Source of the DNA: Mercenaria mercenaria
Taxonomy: Eukaryota > Mollusca > Bivalvia > Venerida > Veneridae
NCBI RefSeq assembly: GCF_021730395.1
Contig: NC_069361.1
Location: 70,875,001-70,939,000 of the forward strand
Direction: 5' to 3'
Length of the DNA: 64,000 bases
How positions within the stretch are numbered: position 1 is the first letter of the stretch; each line of letters starts with the position of its first letter. The position numbers were made by a program, and so were the translations under genes. This document shows positions 1 to 11,579 of this stretch, in pieces. The notes under the pieces were generated by a model. The model saw only the letters and a program-made list of their open reading frames with translations. It was not told the DNA's origin and searched no databases.

Positions 1-502
1 GACCTGACCAGCCTCCATCAACACTTCACTTATTTACATTTAGTATACAGGTTTGTTTGTAAATATAGGCGCACCACATGGTTTTCAACTTGAAATGTTT
101 TGGGTTGGTTTTTTATTGGGGATGGTGGTGAGGGGAGTTCATGTCTTACCGTCACAATTTTAGCCGTATTGCGACTTTCCTACTTTTAATGGTGAGTATA
201 ACATTACAGAGGGCACGTTCGGGCACATCTGAGATAACCGGCTATCTGACACATTACGACATAAGAAATGTAAATATCAAAAACCAAGGCTAAATATCGA
301 TTTGCGAAATGTTGTAAGTTAAGCTCTGATTGGCTAGCGAAAGGGTCGTCAGAACGAGGCTATCAATAGCTCGTTCTCAGATCCTAAGCGTAGCGTAATA
401 GGTGATGTACTTTAGCCAAATTGATAGAGTTCAAAATGCCCTTCACAGTATATGAAATGTGTCAATGACTTTTTCCATTGTCATTCTGAGTGTCTCTTTC
501 AG
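1..502. other. Left edge, no gene recognised
   Basis: No convincing exon was seen. A short stretch at about 150-190 resembles the inner part of the SINE found at 3705-3973 (the gcgactttccta/cttttaatggtg stretch) and may be a decayed fragment of it. The last 20 bases form the polypyrimidine tract and AG acceptor of the candidate exon that follows. Confidence 0.4.
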
Positions 503-634
503 ACGGAACATTAGAAGGAAAGTGTTCACATAACAATACATGTACAGAGTCAAGTACTGTTTATTCTATAACCAATAACACCTGTAAAAGATGTCCGGAG
601 AAACATCGTGTAAATAAAGGCAAGTGTGTAAGTG
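503..634 (+). CDS. Candidate cysteine-rich EB/EGF-like exon
   Basis: The stretch is open for 44 codons between a good acceptor (TGTCTCTTTCAG) and a GT donor (GTAGGTG). Its length is 132 bp and it is phase 1 at both ends, the usual form of a shuffled extracellular module exon. The translation contains CSHNNTC, then TCKRCPEKHRVNKGKC: five cysteines spaced C-x5-C-x13-C-x2-C-x10-C, resembling EB or degenerate EGF modules of secreted and receptor proteins. No neighbouring exon could be tied to it securely. The gene would run on the plus strand and may begin left of the window. It could also be a chance open stretch or a relic exon. Confidence 0.4.
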
Positions 635-2480
635 GTAGGTGTATGTACTGTACGTTATTCTCTTAAATCTATTGTCAGTGAGAAAAAGGTGTGTGTTCTG
701 TAAATGTTAATGGCGACTGTGGCACAAAGTTAGAACTATTTTGTCTATTGCCTCGTCACTTTCTTCAGATAAAATGTTTGATTCTGAGGCATTGAGGCCG
801 AATGATTATTACGTAATGGCAATTTATGTACAAAACTGTGCTTGTAGTGCAATTTACTTTCTGCAATGCAAAAAGGAAATCAAATTAGTGTAGCGCAATA
901 TCTCAATCATGATTTTTGGGGGGCAAATATACTTTGGTCTAGAATAATTGGTTTAGTGTTGTTGGCATTTAAATTTCTGTAAGTGATAAGTTCATAACGT
1001 GTCTTCATCCCCTTTCCTGAAATATCAAGTGTTTTGGAAGAATACTGCGTAGGAACACTTGCATGTGTATTAATTACACAGATGATGAGACTTTAAGGAG
1101 GTATGTTACCTTCATATTTGTATGTGCGCATGTCCAACCGGAAGCTAACGTGACGATTTACGATGACGTTTACGACAAACTAAATGTGTTTGTATATTCA
1201 TTCTTCTGAAAACAAATCATGAACCAGTCTTCGATCTGATGCTTTATGGCTTAATAATGCAGAAATAATGAATAAATTGCCGCAGAAACGCTTCAAAACA
1301 ATGTTGCCTTAAAATGACGTCATGACGTTACGTGTCAGTTACCGCGCAAAATTAATAGCTTTTATCTTGAAAATACGTAATTCTGTGTATTTTCTTTATT
1401 TCAACTATTTTCAAATAACCATTATTTGCTGAAATATTTCTTATGAGTCTATTGCTCTGAATTATAATCAATATTTTGCTTCTTTCATGTAGTTATTTTG
1501 AAATGTTATGCGGAATGTAAGAAAATGGACGAAGGTAACCAATGTTATTTGGAATATGGTTGGGTGAAAGGTTACTTGTTACGGCCATTTTCAAATAAAA
1601 AATCTAGCAGTTTGATTTGTAATACCTATTTTTCAGGTTCCGTTGATAATTTGTTACTTATATACTTAAATTAAGATCTAAAATTGTTCAAATTTCAGTA
1701 GAAAATTGTGGTTTCTTGAATTAAATTGATGTTACCATGGAAACGAAGCCCGTGACCTATATATCTAAATGTGAAATTCAATAGCGTTGACACTGGTCTA
1801 TTTAAGAAACACAGCTTCGGCTTTTTATTTTCATTTCAACGATATCCATGAGAGTAATAACAACATGCTGAACGATTTTTCCATGAAAAATGCCAGACGA
1901 GGGGTACTGCTGTAAGTATTCTAAGCTGTGAAATTTGTTTGAATAAATGCAAATAACACGAAAATATAACTTACGTTAGAAATAATATGTTTTAAAACTA
2001 CATTAACTAGAAAGATAATCTTATTCAATACTTTTTTATAAGAAATTACTACATAAAGCAAGATATAAGCTATTTTAAACATCTCTGTTGCCATGGTTAC
2101 TTTAAACTTTGAGAAAAATAGGGTACCATGTAAAGTGCTTGGTATTTTGCTGATAATATTACCCAAATATTCCATGTTGGTTATTAACAGAATGGCACTG
2201 AAGCCGTCGATAACCCGTTTTTTTTATACAAAGTTGTTTAAAATGAGAGAAAATGCGTTACCATGGAAATACGAGCCCCGCGACATATACATTTTAAGCT
2301 GATATTAGAAAGCTAACGTGCATACTAGTAAAATTATCAATTATGCAGACTTTTACGGATATCAATGAAACTAAAATACACTGAAAAGTGTTAAATATCC
2401 GTGTTTTCCTTCTTCTTTCAATATGAAATACCTTTGGAGGGTCATGTTCTTCAAACCTGGATAAAAACTGAACTTGAAGA
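635..2480. other. Non-coding stretch with a diverged CCATGG-containing repeat
   Basis: No gene was seen. Two related segments (about 1732-1775 and 2257-2300) each contain TACCATGGAAA followed by a GCCC-rich stretch and GACC/GACA-TATA, and a third CCATGG lies near 2091. They look like decayed copies of a dispersed repeat. Short open frames here have no recognisable protein features. Confidence 0.35.
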
Positions 2481-2490
2481 GAAAGCTTGA

Positions 2491-2496
2491 TTTATT
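2491..2496 (-). promoter_or_regulatory. Poly(A) signal AATAAA of thaumatin-like gene 1
   Basis: AATAAA on the minus strand, about 45 bases beyond the stop codon of the thaumatin-like gene, a normal position for a short 3' UTR. Confidence 0.5.
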
Positions 2497-2540
2497 TTTT
2501 TCTAATGCGAGGTGAGATTCAATGAAATGTATACATTTCT

Positions 2541-3458
2541 CTAACCACAAAAGACAATATCATATGATGTGGAATCAGAGGAGGTGCCACTGCAAGTGAA
2601 GGTGCTAGCTTGGTCATCATAGGCGTAGCTGTAGGCTTCCGGACAAGCCGCTTTGAAAATCTGAGAATAATGAAATGGTGGACATGTCTGCGGTAAACGA
2701 TGTTCTCCTCTGCAACAATACTCATCAAGATTAAACGCCAGACAAGCGCTCTTGCAAGCCACGACACCACCTGTGCCATGAATAGCAAGTTCACTCGGAC
2801 AATTTCGGTTTAAATCAGTATTGCAGCCGGCTCTAGAACAGTAGTTATGGCCGCTTCCAGACTTATAGCCACTACGTGGTCTCATTGACATTTGTAGATT
2901 GTATCCATCAACAAGGCTGACGTCATAAAAATCCCGGTAACCGAATGTAATTTCAGCGAGTGTTACTGGCGGTTCGCCACCAGCACCATTACACTGAATT
3001 CTTCCACCACCGCAATCGCCAGTCTCGCACCTGCTACCATGGCAACCGGTTCTCCCCCAGACGCGCCCAGACCAGTTGTTTGGTACATTGGTAGTGCGAG
3101 AGGCGCCCGCTCTGAGCTCATATCCACCTGAAATTGTTTTATATAAACGTTTAACATTAAAAACTTGATATGAACACATATAGCAACTGTGTGGTCGTTA
3201 TGGCTTATTATTGATTTTATTAAAAGTGATAAAAGAAAATTAGGGTTAAGGCGAAAAGAAGCTGGAACCTCCTTTATTGAATGTTCTAGTAAATATTCTT
3301 AAATATTTTAAGAGTTTAATGGGTTTATTCTTACCTCCGTCTGGAATTGAATTTCCGAGTATCCCTACCCATACAGTATGTGAGCAGCGGTTTGTGATGT
3401 GGAGCTGGTGGGCTGCGCATGCGCCAAACAAGCAGAGCAAGAGAATTGACCGAATCAT
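2541..3458 (-). CDS. Thaumatin-like protein 1 (secreted)
   Basis: Two exons, 3335-3458 and 2541-3127, join across a GTAAGA...CAG intron in phase 1 to give 236 residues. Residues 1-16 (MIRSILLLCLFGACAA) are a signal peptide. The mature part has the full set of 16 cysteines of thaumatin/PR-5 proteins, including the CETGDCGG core, and the family blocks WGRTGC, TLAEITF, DFYDVSLVDGYN, CPSEL, CKSACLAF, YCC and SYAYDD. E in TLAE and D in DFYDV and LVDG are candidate acidic-cleft residues. Family members are secreted disulphide-rich proteins; many are antifungal or bind glucans, and the role in this animal is not shown by the sequence. Compared with the paralogue at 17.5-18.5 kb it is five residues shorter just before DFYD. 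The reading frame is intact and the start is fixed by the signal peptide. Confidence 0.92.
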
Positions 3459-3704
3459 GTCTGTTCAAAACAAAGTCACATATACTATTTTTTATGATTC
3501 ATTTTTCTTCCACAATCTTAGTTTTAAACCGTAGCTAGATTTTCAGAATTTGTTTTTTTAGGAAAAGTGGTGACAGTATTTTTACAATATTTGAAAAGAG
3601 GAAACATTGAAACATATCTGTGTAGAACCTGTATTGCACTGCATATGTGTGGAATATTCTAAATTTTGACGTTAGTAAGTTAGTTTGTTAGACTTTACAT
3701 GCAT

Positions 3705-3973
3705 TTCAGGTCACTGTCGCATCGACACATTATTTTATAGGTCATTTGGCAACATTCTAGCTTTAAATTTGGAGGAAGATCCCAGGTGCCTGTCCGTGCA
3801 CTATTTTATCACGGGCGGTCACCTGGGTAGAACCATCGACCTTCCATAAGCCAGCTGGATGGGCTCCCTCACATGAAGAATTCATCGCCCCGAGTGAGGC
3901 TCGAACCCACATCAGTGAGGGGCAAGTGGTTCCAAGTGAGAGGCATTAACCACTCGGCCATGGTGGCCCCGGT
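3705..3973 (-). mobile_element. tRNA-headed SINE, copy 1
   Basis: Read on the minus strand it starts with a tRNA-Ser/Leu-like head (GGGGCCACCATGGCCGAGTG, then GTGGGTTCGAGCCTCACT, the A and B boxes) followed by a conserved body (CCAGCTGGCTTATGG, CCAGGTG). A second copy is at 55925-56195. Both are diverged at single bases but similar in length. Bivalve SINE families such as RUDI are candidates; the family was not determined. Confidence 0.75.
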
Positions 3974-4084
3974 GCATTCATATACCTCTTACAAACATTA
4001 ACACGTATAACACCTAAGGCCCAAAGTTCTGAGTCGTATAATAAAACCTAGAGATATCTTAGCGTCAGAAAATCTGACAGAAAG

Positions 4085-5500
4085 TTTTATAAGATATTGG
4101 TAACAAATTATACATACTCTTTAAAAGGAAAACGAGAACTTTTAGGTTTAAGTGTCACATGTTCAGACATCTTAAACAATGACAATCTGCAGGTAAAATT
4201 TAAACCAACATAACTGAAATCATTTACAGTTTCTATGGTCTGGCCATCATAAAATCCAGTTTTCCATTTTTTTCTTTTTGATAAAGTTCCACCATGTTTT
4301 AATACAACAATTTTGGCTTTATCAGCATTAACCCTCAATTTCCACTCAGAACAGTACTGACGTAAAACATATAGTTGTCTCTTTAACCCATTAACAGTAT
4401 CAGATACCAAAGCCTCATCATCAGCAAACATCAACAGGAAAATTTAAAAATAATTTGGTAAAAGTTGAATCCCGCTACTTCTGATTACATTGCCTATCTC
4501 ATTTATAAATAGGACAAAATAGAATTGGACTAAGTTTACAACTTGTCTTAAACCGAGGGCCGAGGGGGAAGGAGTGCATTCGAATATTGTAGTACATGAT
4601 GCATTACTTTACGGAGTGATAAATACTTACAATTGATTTCAAAATATTACCCTTTATGCCATTTTGAGTCAATGCTGTATATAATTTTGATCTACTAACA
4701 GAGTCAAATGCCTTTTTAAAGTCAACAGAGGCCACAAACAACTTTTTACGCCTCATACTTAGGTATTTACTAATTATAATATATAAAACAAAACCATTAT
4801 CAATAGTAGAGTAAACGGATCGAAAACCAGCTTGCGTTTTAGTGATTTTTTAAAATGCATTACAGTGAAACGTAGTCAATAGACTTATATAGAATAAAAT
4901 ATCAATAAGGGCAATACGTCTATAGTAATCAAGGTTATCAATGCTGCCTTTTTATGCAAAGGAATTATTGTCGACTTAGCCCAAGCTGACGGTAAATGGC
5001 CAGATCTGGTCGCCGAAGCTTTATTTGGATTTATAGATTTAACTGCTTCAATAATCTCATCAGTTATAACATAATTAAACGGTGTAGCTTCTACTTCGCC
5101 TATAGTTATATTTTCGACAAATATCTCTGCATTGACATCATTTTCTTTTGGCTCACAACTAAACACCTGTTTGAAATGTTCAAGCCACTGACGAGAAGTA
5201 ACATTGGAGTTCGACTCCCGCCACCGATATTACTCCTGAGCTTACACCAAAACAATTTAGTATGTTGGACTGAAGATTCAAGTTCATATAGACACTTATT
5301 TTATACATCTTTTCCTTACATAGTGCTTTATATTGTTTTTTAAAGTCCATGTATAAATTAAGGTCATTAATGCTTCTGCTAGTGTGGAATTTTCTAAGAA
5401 GCTTATTTATTTTGAGTTTTAATTCACTACAATTTTTGTCATACCTTTAGTATGTTTAAAAGATAATCTAATCTATTAGAAGATTTACCCTTTCTCCTTT
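4085..5500 (-). pseudogene. Non-LTR retrotransposon (LINE) reverse transcriptase remnant
   Basis: On the minus strand successive reverse transcriptase blocks appear in the right order. EIIEAVKSINPNKAS and WAKSTIIPLHKKA lie in 4885-5166. KTQAGFRSVYSTIDN and VDFKKAFDSVSRSKLY lie around 4650-4850. The catalytic block FADDEALVSDTVNGLKRQL, followed by WKLRVNADKAKIVV, lies in 4108-4434. The pieces are separated by stops and frame changes, the G-D-P residues after the NPNKAS block are replaced, and no endonuclease or 3' tail was found, so it is dead and truncated. The clade is not determined. It sits in the flank of thaumatin-like gene 1 and is absent from the paralogous flank at 18.5-19.5 kb, so it arrived after the duplication or was lost from the other copy. 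Confidence 0.85.
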
Positions 5501-5641
5501 TAAAAGGATCACTTTAAGCTAATAAAGCTTTTTCAGAGTTTAAAACAATGTCAAATTTGATAAATATTCATACATTTATGTTCACAGTAAATACGATATA
5601 TTGAGCAGCCTATCCAAATAAGTCAATAAATGAACATAATT

Positions 5642-5836
5642 GAGCCATGCCATGAGAAAACCAACATAGTGGCTTTGCGACCAGCATGGATACCGACCAC
5701 GCATCCGCGCAGACTGGTCAGGATCCACGCTGTTCGCTAACGGTTTCTCTAATTGTAATAGCCTTTAAAGTGAACAGCATGGATCCTGACCAGACTGCGC
5801 GGATGCCACTATGTTGGTTTTCTCATGGCGCGGCTC
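5642..5836. mobile_element. Palindromic MITE, copy 1 (GAGCC...GGCTC)
   Basis: A 195-bp element with nearly complete inverted symmetry. The ends GAGCC and GGCTC bracket arms containing ATGAGAAAACCAACATAGTG and its complement, and an inner CAGCATGGATCCTGACCAGA. There is no coding content. It would fold into a long hairpin. It is related to copies at 6356-6590 and 51717-51773. Confidence 0.85.
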
Positions 5837-6148
5837 ATATAATATAGTCTATTCGAATAAGTCAATTCTGTTTCATATATGCGGATGCTTAGACAGACAG
5901 ATTTTACTCATAATTTCTAACAAACGATAAGACAAAATTGCTGTTTTCTCTGCTTTTTATGTCAGACATCTTGTTGTAAGGCTTTCGGCATTGATCGGAC
6001 AATGTTATGGATTATTGTTGTTATGCCTATCAAGAGCTAAATTTTAGGTAGTATCATTAATTTTCAATGTTAGAAAACATGACATGACTGTTAAGTGCTC
6101 CACTTGCCAATACAATATCTTAACAAACTAGTATTTTCTATGTTTTAT

Positions 6149-6263
6149 CTGTCACTGTAGAAGATGCGGATGGAAATTTCTGGCTACGGAGTGACGGCAA
6201 CTCGACAGAGCCTCGTGACCGTTTAAGCAGGTACACTCAAGCCGTACCTTCAACCAGTGGAGA
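6149..6263. repeat. Short inverted-repeat element, copy 1
   Basis: The ends CTGTCACTGTAGAAG and CCTTCAACCAGTGGAGAC are degenerate inverted repeats around about 80 bases. A related palindromic piece lies at 19401-19497. Part of it reads as a 23-codon open stretch bounded by AG and GT, which is why it was first considered an exon. Confidence 0.4.
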
Positions 6264-6355
6264 CTCTTTGGTTACTATAATTTCAGTTAGTTGATAATTG
6301 TAAAATTTCGTCAGAGTGCCACAAATATAGCGGTATATTAGGCTATACAGCAAAT

Positions 6356-6590
6356 GAGCCGCACCATGAGAAAACCAACATAGTGCGTTTGCGACAAGCA
6401 TGGATCCAGACCAGCCTGCGCATCCGCGCAGTCTGGTCATGATCCATGCAGTTCGCTTTCAAAGCCTATTGCAGTTAGAGAAGCCGTTAGCGAACAGCAT
6501 GGATCCTGACCAGACTGCGCGGATGCGCAGGCTGGTCTGGATCCATGCTGGTCGCAAACGCACTATGTTGGTTTTCTCATGGTGCGGCTC
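6356..6590. mobile_element. Palindromic MITE, copy 2 (GAGCCGC...GCGGCTC)
   Basis: 235 bp, the most complete copy of the family. The outer arms are close to perfect inverted repeats (GAGCCGCACCATGAGAAAAC at the left) and the inner arms carry a repeated TGGATC-containing motif. The flanking AAAT on both sides may be a short target duplication. Open frames across it are shadows of the palindrome. Confidence 0.88.
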
Positions 6591-8302
6591 AAATAAAGCT
6601 AATTCCAGTGGCGAACAAGTCGTTCAGTTTTTTGACTACATTATATCATAACAAACTAAACGGTTAAGATACGAGTGACTGGAACTAGAATTTTATGTAA
6701 TATTCACACAATCTATTTCACAATACAATATGCCAAACAAATGTAGAAACAAGTTTGGATGGGACAAAGCTTGCTAAATATCCTGACCTGTACACCTCTG
6801 AATTTTTGTACGTTTTGTTTCTGCAAATGTATGATAATGCTTTTGTGATATTTAAAACTGTGACGTTTGAAATATCCGAAATATCATTTAATCCAGTGTT
6901 TCTGTTTTCACAAGAAAGGAAGATCCATTCGTTGATCTTTGTTCCCTTTTTTTTTTTTTTTTTTTTTTTTGTTTGTTTGTTTGTTATAAAGCGCTCAGGA
7001 TTCAAGAAAGCGGCGAATATCATGGAATATGTCATTTTCTTAAAGTCCGTGGAAAGTTACTTCCTCAAAAAAAGTATGATTTATCTAAATACAAGCCTAT
7101 TCCGTCTGAATGCTTTTGAGTATGTGCCATTTTAAAAGTAATCGTGTTGTAGGATGCATAGGATAGATCACGAATTAATTTGCCTAAGCGAAATAAACAT
7201 CGAACAATTTTGCTTAGCAATGAGTTGATCTGTCTGACATAGACTTGGGAAAGTAGTACAAACAAACAAAGAAAATATTAATCGAATGGATTAATAGATT
7301 CAAATAATGAAACCCAGCCTCATAATACTGCATGGAATTATCGTGTTGTCATAAGTCAGTAATGCAAAGACGATACTTATCGCTGAACAAAATCACAGTT
7401 CAATCATTTAATAATTCAGAAATACCTTTTAACTGAGCTTTTTTCACCTTAAACTTGTCCTCTCAAATGATTCGAGTTATATATATGAAAGTGGACGGGC
7501 AATTAGCGGTCAGTTCAAGATAAGGTATCTATTGCATAAATGAATACTGACGATGTATTGGCATGAAGTGGAAGAAAAAGTCCCCGAGAGTCAAAGCGTT
7601 CCCAAATTACTCGAAACATATGGTTTATACTAAATTAAACGGGAAAAGCACCTCAATTATTGTGCTGTTTTCGAAAAAAAAGAGATCAATTTTCATTGTT
7701 GAAGAAATACGTATTTAAGAAACTCTTGTGTAATTTTATCATTTCACGCAACATTTTTAGCTATCACACGAACATTTTATTTCGCTACATATTTGATCTC
7801 GAAGATATTGTGACTTTATATGTGTAGAACATGTAGTTAAATATCCTCGCATCTTAACCTTTATCATGCTGGACACGATTGATTCTGCCTTTGCGACCAG
7901 TGTAGATCATGATCAGCCTGAAAACGGGGGCCTTGTATATTTTCTATATCACATTTCCTTTGAAACATTTTGATAAAATTTACGCTGAAGTTCATTTTTC
8001 CGAGTAGTTATGAACCGGACGTTATAATTATGACATTTTGTGGACGTAATTGACGTTGTAATGTTCTACCGCAGTTTTTTTTCTTTTTCTTTTTCCTTCT
8101 AGTTTTAGTCGCGTCCCTTCTCCGAATCAAATATTTCATCAAATAATTGCAGATCTTGTCCGTTTAATTTAGTCAACTTTCATCTTAGTTGGAACTGGGC
8201 ATACACCGCGGAAGTGGTAAAACATTTTAAAAGTCTCGAACTCAGTCTCAACAACAGGAGACTTTCTACTGGTCGAAAATCATAGTAGTCGTTTTCAATT
8301 AG
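6591..8302. other. Non-coding stretch, nothing recognised
   Basis: AT-rich sequence with a poly(T) and GTTT microsatellite at about 6949-6983. No exon, RNA gene or bounded mobile element could be identified. Confidence 0.5.
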
Positions 8303-8610
8303 TTCGAATCTACCGAATTCCGTTAGGACCATCGCCTTTAAATGTGCTGATCTGAAACGCGATACTCGATAGTACGATTATGAAAACGCGAAATAACGAA
8401 ACTACGATAACGAAAACGCGATACTACGATGATGATAACGTGATACTACGATACCGAAAACGCGACAATACGATAATACGATGATGATAATGCGATACAA
8501 TATCTTGTTTTAACATCGTACTGTCACGTTTTTATCATCGTACTATCGAGTATCGCATTTCGGATCAACACATTCAAAGGCGATGGCCCTAACGGAACTC
8601 CGTACGAATC
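8303..8610. mobile_element. Foldback element with CGATAnTACGATAA-type inner repeats
   Basis: Inverted arms of about 85 bp (8303-8390 and 8525-8610; shared core CCGTTAGG-CCATCGCCTTT and GCGATACTCGATAGTACGAT) flank about 130 bp of a short degenerate tandem repeat built from CGATACTACGATAACGAAAA. There is no coding capacity. Arms plus an inner simple repeat are typical of foldback-type DNA elements. Confidence 0.7.
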
Positions 8611-8897
8611 ACCTTTTCTGTAACAGGGTTTAATTGTTGATATTATACATAATTCTAAAGTACAGAAAGGTAGTTAATGAATATTTTAGTGTTTTTTTAT
8701 AAATAATTCTCTAGATAAGATATGATTATTTCATCAAAGTCCATATTAACAGGGATGTTTTTCATCATCAATTCAGGCCATTTTTCTAAAAACTTCAATT
8801 TTGATTTAAATAACTGACGGATAAGTATAAAGCTTTAAGAATATTCTAATAGTCTAGTATAGTTAGCTTAAAAAATACGAGTATCAGTAAAAATGGG

Positions 8898-9123
8898 ACT
8901 CAGCCCAAGACGGGGAGATAACAAAAACACAAAATATTTCAAGAAAATCAAATAGATATTAATTATATTTGAACATATAGGTTATTTATAACCTAATTGA
9001 ATAATTACATTGTATGGTAAACAAAAAACTTATTTAATAATAATCTAAAGTAAAATATGTATCACTTTTTAAATTAAAAACATAAAGCATTATTTAAGAT
9101 AGCTACGTTAGAAGTAACGTTAA
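8898..9123. repeat. Left terminal inverted repeat of the Polinton-like element
   Basis: Matches the reverse complement of 14234-14442 with a handful of substitutions and one extra short stretch near 8965-8980. Confidence 0.88.
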
Positions 9124-9262
9124 GGAATATGTTGTATTATTTGTGTACACCACAACACCTACTGACGCTTCATCTTTTCTTTCAAATCAAATTCAAACGT
9201 ATGGGTTATAAATAACAAAGACATATTGGTCTTTCAATCTTTTATTGCCAAAGCTTGTATCA

Positions 9263-9544
9263 CTAATACAGGTTACATGTATCAACATGTATGTACCCGC
9301 ATATGTTTGAATCTGTATCCTGTATTTGACTGAAGTTCATCCAGTAACGCTTCTTTAACACTTGCTCAAAATGAACTTTGTAGTGCTCTGGTCTATTACC
9401 TAGTGAATCGAAAAATTCGTCGGGTCCCCTTTTAGGAAAATAAAAGGCCACCCAATGTTTTCCTGATCCCTGGCTCGTGTCTGTATTTGAGACGACGTAT
9501 TGTCCCCTACGTATCTGAAGTTGATCCGCAGCACATATTGTCAC
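9263..9544 (-). CDS. Adenain-like cysteine protease (part of the Polinton-like fossil)
   Basis: The ORF contains GKHWVAFYF, then EFFDSLGNRPEHY, then the residues DSNICGY. This is the His, Asp/Asn and Cys order of adenovirus-type maturation proteases as found in Polintons and related elements, where the enzyme processes capsid proteins. It lies next to the left terminal repeat and is oriented like the other ORFs of the element. As a member of a fossil element it is not assumed to be active. Confidence 0.75.
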   Translation of the reverse strand: MTICAADQLQIRRGQYVVSNTDTSQGSGKHWVAFYFPKRGPDEFFDSLGNRPEHYKVHFEQVLKKRYWMNFSQIQDTDSNICGYIHVDTCNLY

Positions 9545-9580
9545 AGGGTAATCTTTTCCTCGAGTTCATAGTTATTCATT

Positions 9581-10331
9581 TTAAAATGTATAGGTGTTCC
9601 AATCCAAAGTATCTTGGGTCATGATTTCGCGATATGTCTTACGTCGTGGGCTGTCTAAATCACGACTCATAGTTGTGTCCAATGTATCCCTATGTCGCTT
9701 TAGATCACTATGATTTCGTGACCGTCTTATTTCCAACCTAGCAATATCAACCGCTTGGGCTACGGGTGTCACAAGTTTTACTGCGGGGAGATCTTCCCCT
9801 TTTTGTTCTTGTTTCATTGCTTATCTTTCTTGTTTCTCTTTTAGTTCAGCCATTTTTCTTCGATGTGTACCGCTTTCTACAAAGTAACGGCCCATATGAT
9901 CAGGATACACATATCCGTCCCTCAAGTCTTTGAAGTGTTGTATCCATTTTTCCGGGTCCGGTTTATCCGGTACCCATTTTTCTTGTTTATAATTGTATAC
10001 CTCTATGGAATCCATTTTGGCATGGTGAAAAGTTAAAGCACGCCAATCCTTCTTACAGCGTTCATTCATCATCATCCGATTCTTGATTGTCATCACTTTC
10101 TTTATTATCCTCCATTGAATATTCTTCTTTGCTTTTATGATCGGGTCACAACTCATCAAATAGGTCTTTTCTAAGCGCAATGGCTTGCCGAATAGATTCT
10201 TTGACAGTCATGCTGCCGTGCTGACTTCTTAGTTTTTTAGCCGACTGTACAATCTGGTCGTTTTGTAGCTCATAAAAGTCAATTAGAAATCGGGCATAAT
10301 TTTGTCTCAGTCTCTTTCTTAATTGAGGCAA
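9581..10331 (-). other. Uncharacterised ORF region of the Polinton-like fossil
   Basis: Open stretches between the protease and the ATPase encode charged, partly helical sequence (for example LRKRLRQNYARFLIDFYELQ and KPDPEKWIQHFKDLRDGYVY). I do not recognise a family. Position suggests a structural or assembly role by analogy with other Polintons, which is inference only. Confidence 0.4.
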
Positions 10332-10427
10332 TTCGTCATTAGCTGTGCGACGGAAAGCTTCTTTAAAAGAGAGCCCTTGTTCTGTATAGTTGTTAACTTT
10401 AGCTTTAAATTGTTTTTTAATAGATTG

Positions 10428-11504
10428 TCAGAGAGGATCCTGAAAACGCTTAACCCATATCTCACGGCGTGATCGCTCTTCTATCATCTCAACTTTTCTA
10501 CGTTTACCTGGAGGTCCCTTGATCAAAGATCGTTTCTTTACAAAAGTATCATTATTTCTATTTTCTGTTTCATCATCACTATCATCATCATCATCATCAT
10601 GGTCATCATAATCCCCCTCCTCATCTCCATCCTTGTCATCAATTTTGTCAGATAAGTATCCTTCTCCATTGAAATAATCTTCTTGTTTATGTTCATCATC
10701 TGTTCGATTTCTCTTTTCTGGAGTGTTCGCTTCGAAATAGTTATCACGTAAACTGTGTTGTTCTGTGCTGCTCGATTTTAAGTCTATTACCAAATAACCA
10801 TGCGGTCTTGATGTCGCTCGTTCAAACCGTTTCATAAAGATGTTACTAGACAAAGGATATATTCTTCTTGCCAATGTAGCTACTTGCTGTCTATCAATAT
10901 GACTATTAAATAGCACCAGATACTAAGTATTCAAAGCGATATCTCTGCAGGCTTTACCTTGAGGAAATAAATTGTGGGTGAGATATACGACCGATATGTT
11001 CCTGTGGTGACTGCCCTTCGTAAAGAGATCAGCAATTCTTTGATCGCATTTAGCTTCAGTCATTCAGTCGTCAAAGACCAGTAGGTTCCTTTGACTAACA
11101 TTTATATATTGGGAATCATTCAAGTAGTCTTGAATACCGTGTACAAATTCGACCCCGGGGATTTCAGGCTGAAGTTCATCATACAATGGTTGCCATTGTC
11201 TAAAACACCATATGATACGTTGAGGCTGAGGTCTTACAAGATTTGATGATAACAGTTTTCTTGTCCATTCAGTTTTTCCACTACCACTTGGTCCTGTAAC
11301 GACCATAGAAAATGGATGTTGAAACGTCGTCTCGCTTGAAGTGTTCAATATTTGTAATGATGGTGAATAATTCCCAGTGTGGTCGTCACTCCAATGCTGA
11401 TTACGTTGATGTCTCAGCATGGCGTCGCGCCTACAGAATGACTGGTGACATAGAGGGCACTTATTCATTTGTGAAGTAGATGTAAAATTATATTCATACA
11501 ACAA
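10428..11504 (-). pseudogene. Packaging ATPase region with N-terminal C2H2 finger (Polinton-like fossil)
   Basis: The N-terminal part carries a single C2H2 zinc finger (C-x2-C-x12-H-x4-H, beginning CPLCHQSF) and then a Walker A motif GPSGSGKT and a Walker B-like LLVFDD, as in FtsK/HerA-type packaging ATPases of Polintons. The C-terminal part has RPHGYLVIDLK, a block common in these ATPases, followed by a long acidic stretch and a basic tail (GKRRKVE). The region is broken. Confidence 0.75.
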
Positions 11505-11579
11505 GACACTGCTTTGTGGTCTTACAAATTTTAAATGCCATTCTTACGCTTTTAAAACATATTTTGCTGTCAGAATTAT

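Larger units (their letters stand above)
3459..6290. repeat. Upstream flank of the thaumatin-like duplication, copy 1
   Basis: Segments here (for example around 5845-6000, with CTATTCGAATAAGTCAAT and GGCTTTCGGC) match the flank of the second thaumatin-like gene at 18470-19510. Copy 1 is longer because a SINE, a LINE fragment and a MITE lie in it. The matching blocks run to about the CCTTCAACCAGTG motif near 6250. Confidence 0.65.

Noticed and set aside
6161-6230. Possible 70-bp exon encoding DADGNFWLRSDGNSTEPRDR with AG and GT borders, phase-compatible with the exon at 503-634
   Set aside because: It lies inside a small inverted-repeat element whose relative occurs at 19401-19497, so the open frame is better explained by the repeat.
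6400-6651. 83-codon open frame with MDPDQPAHP and a repeat of MDPDQTARM
   Set aside because: Generated by the palindromic MITE; the repeated peptide is its two arms.
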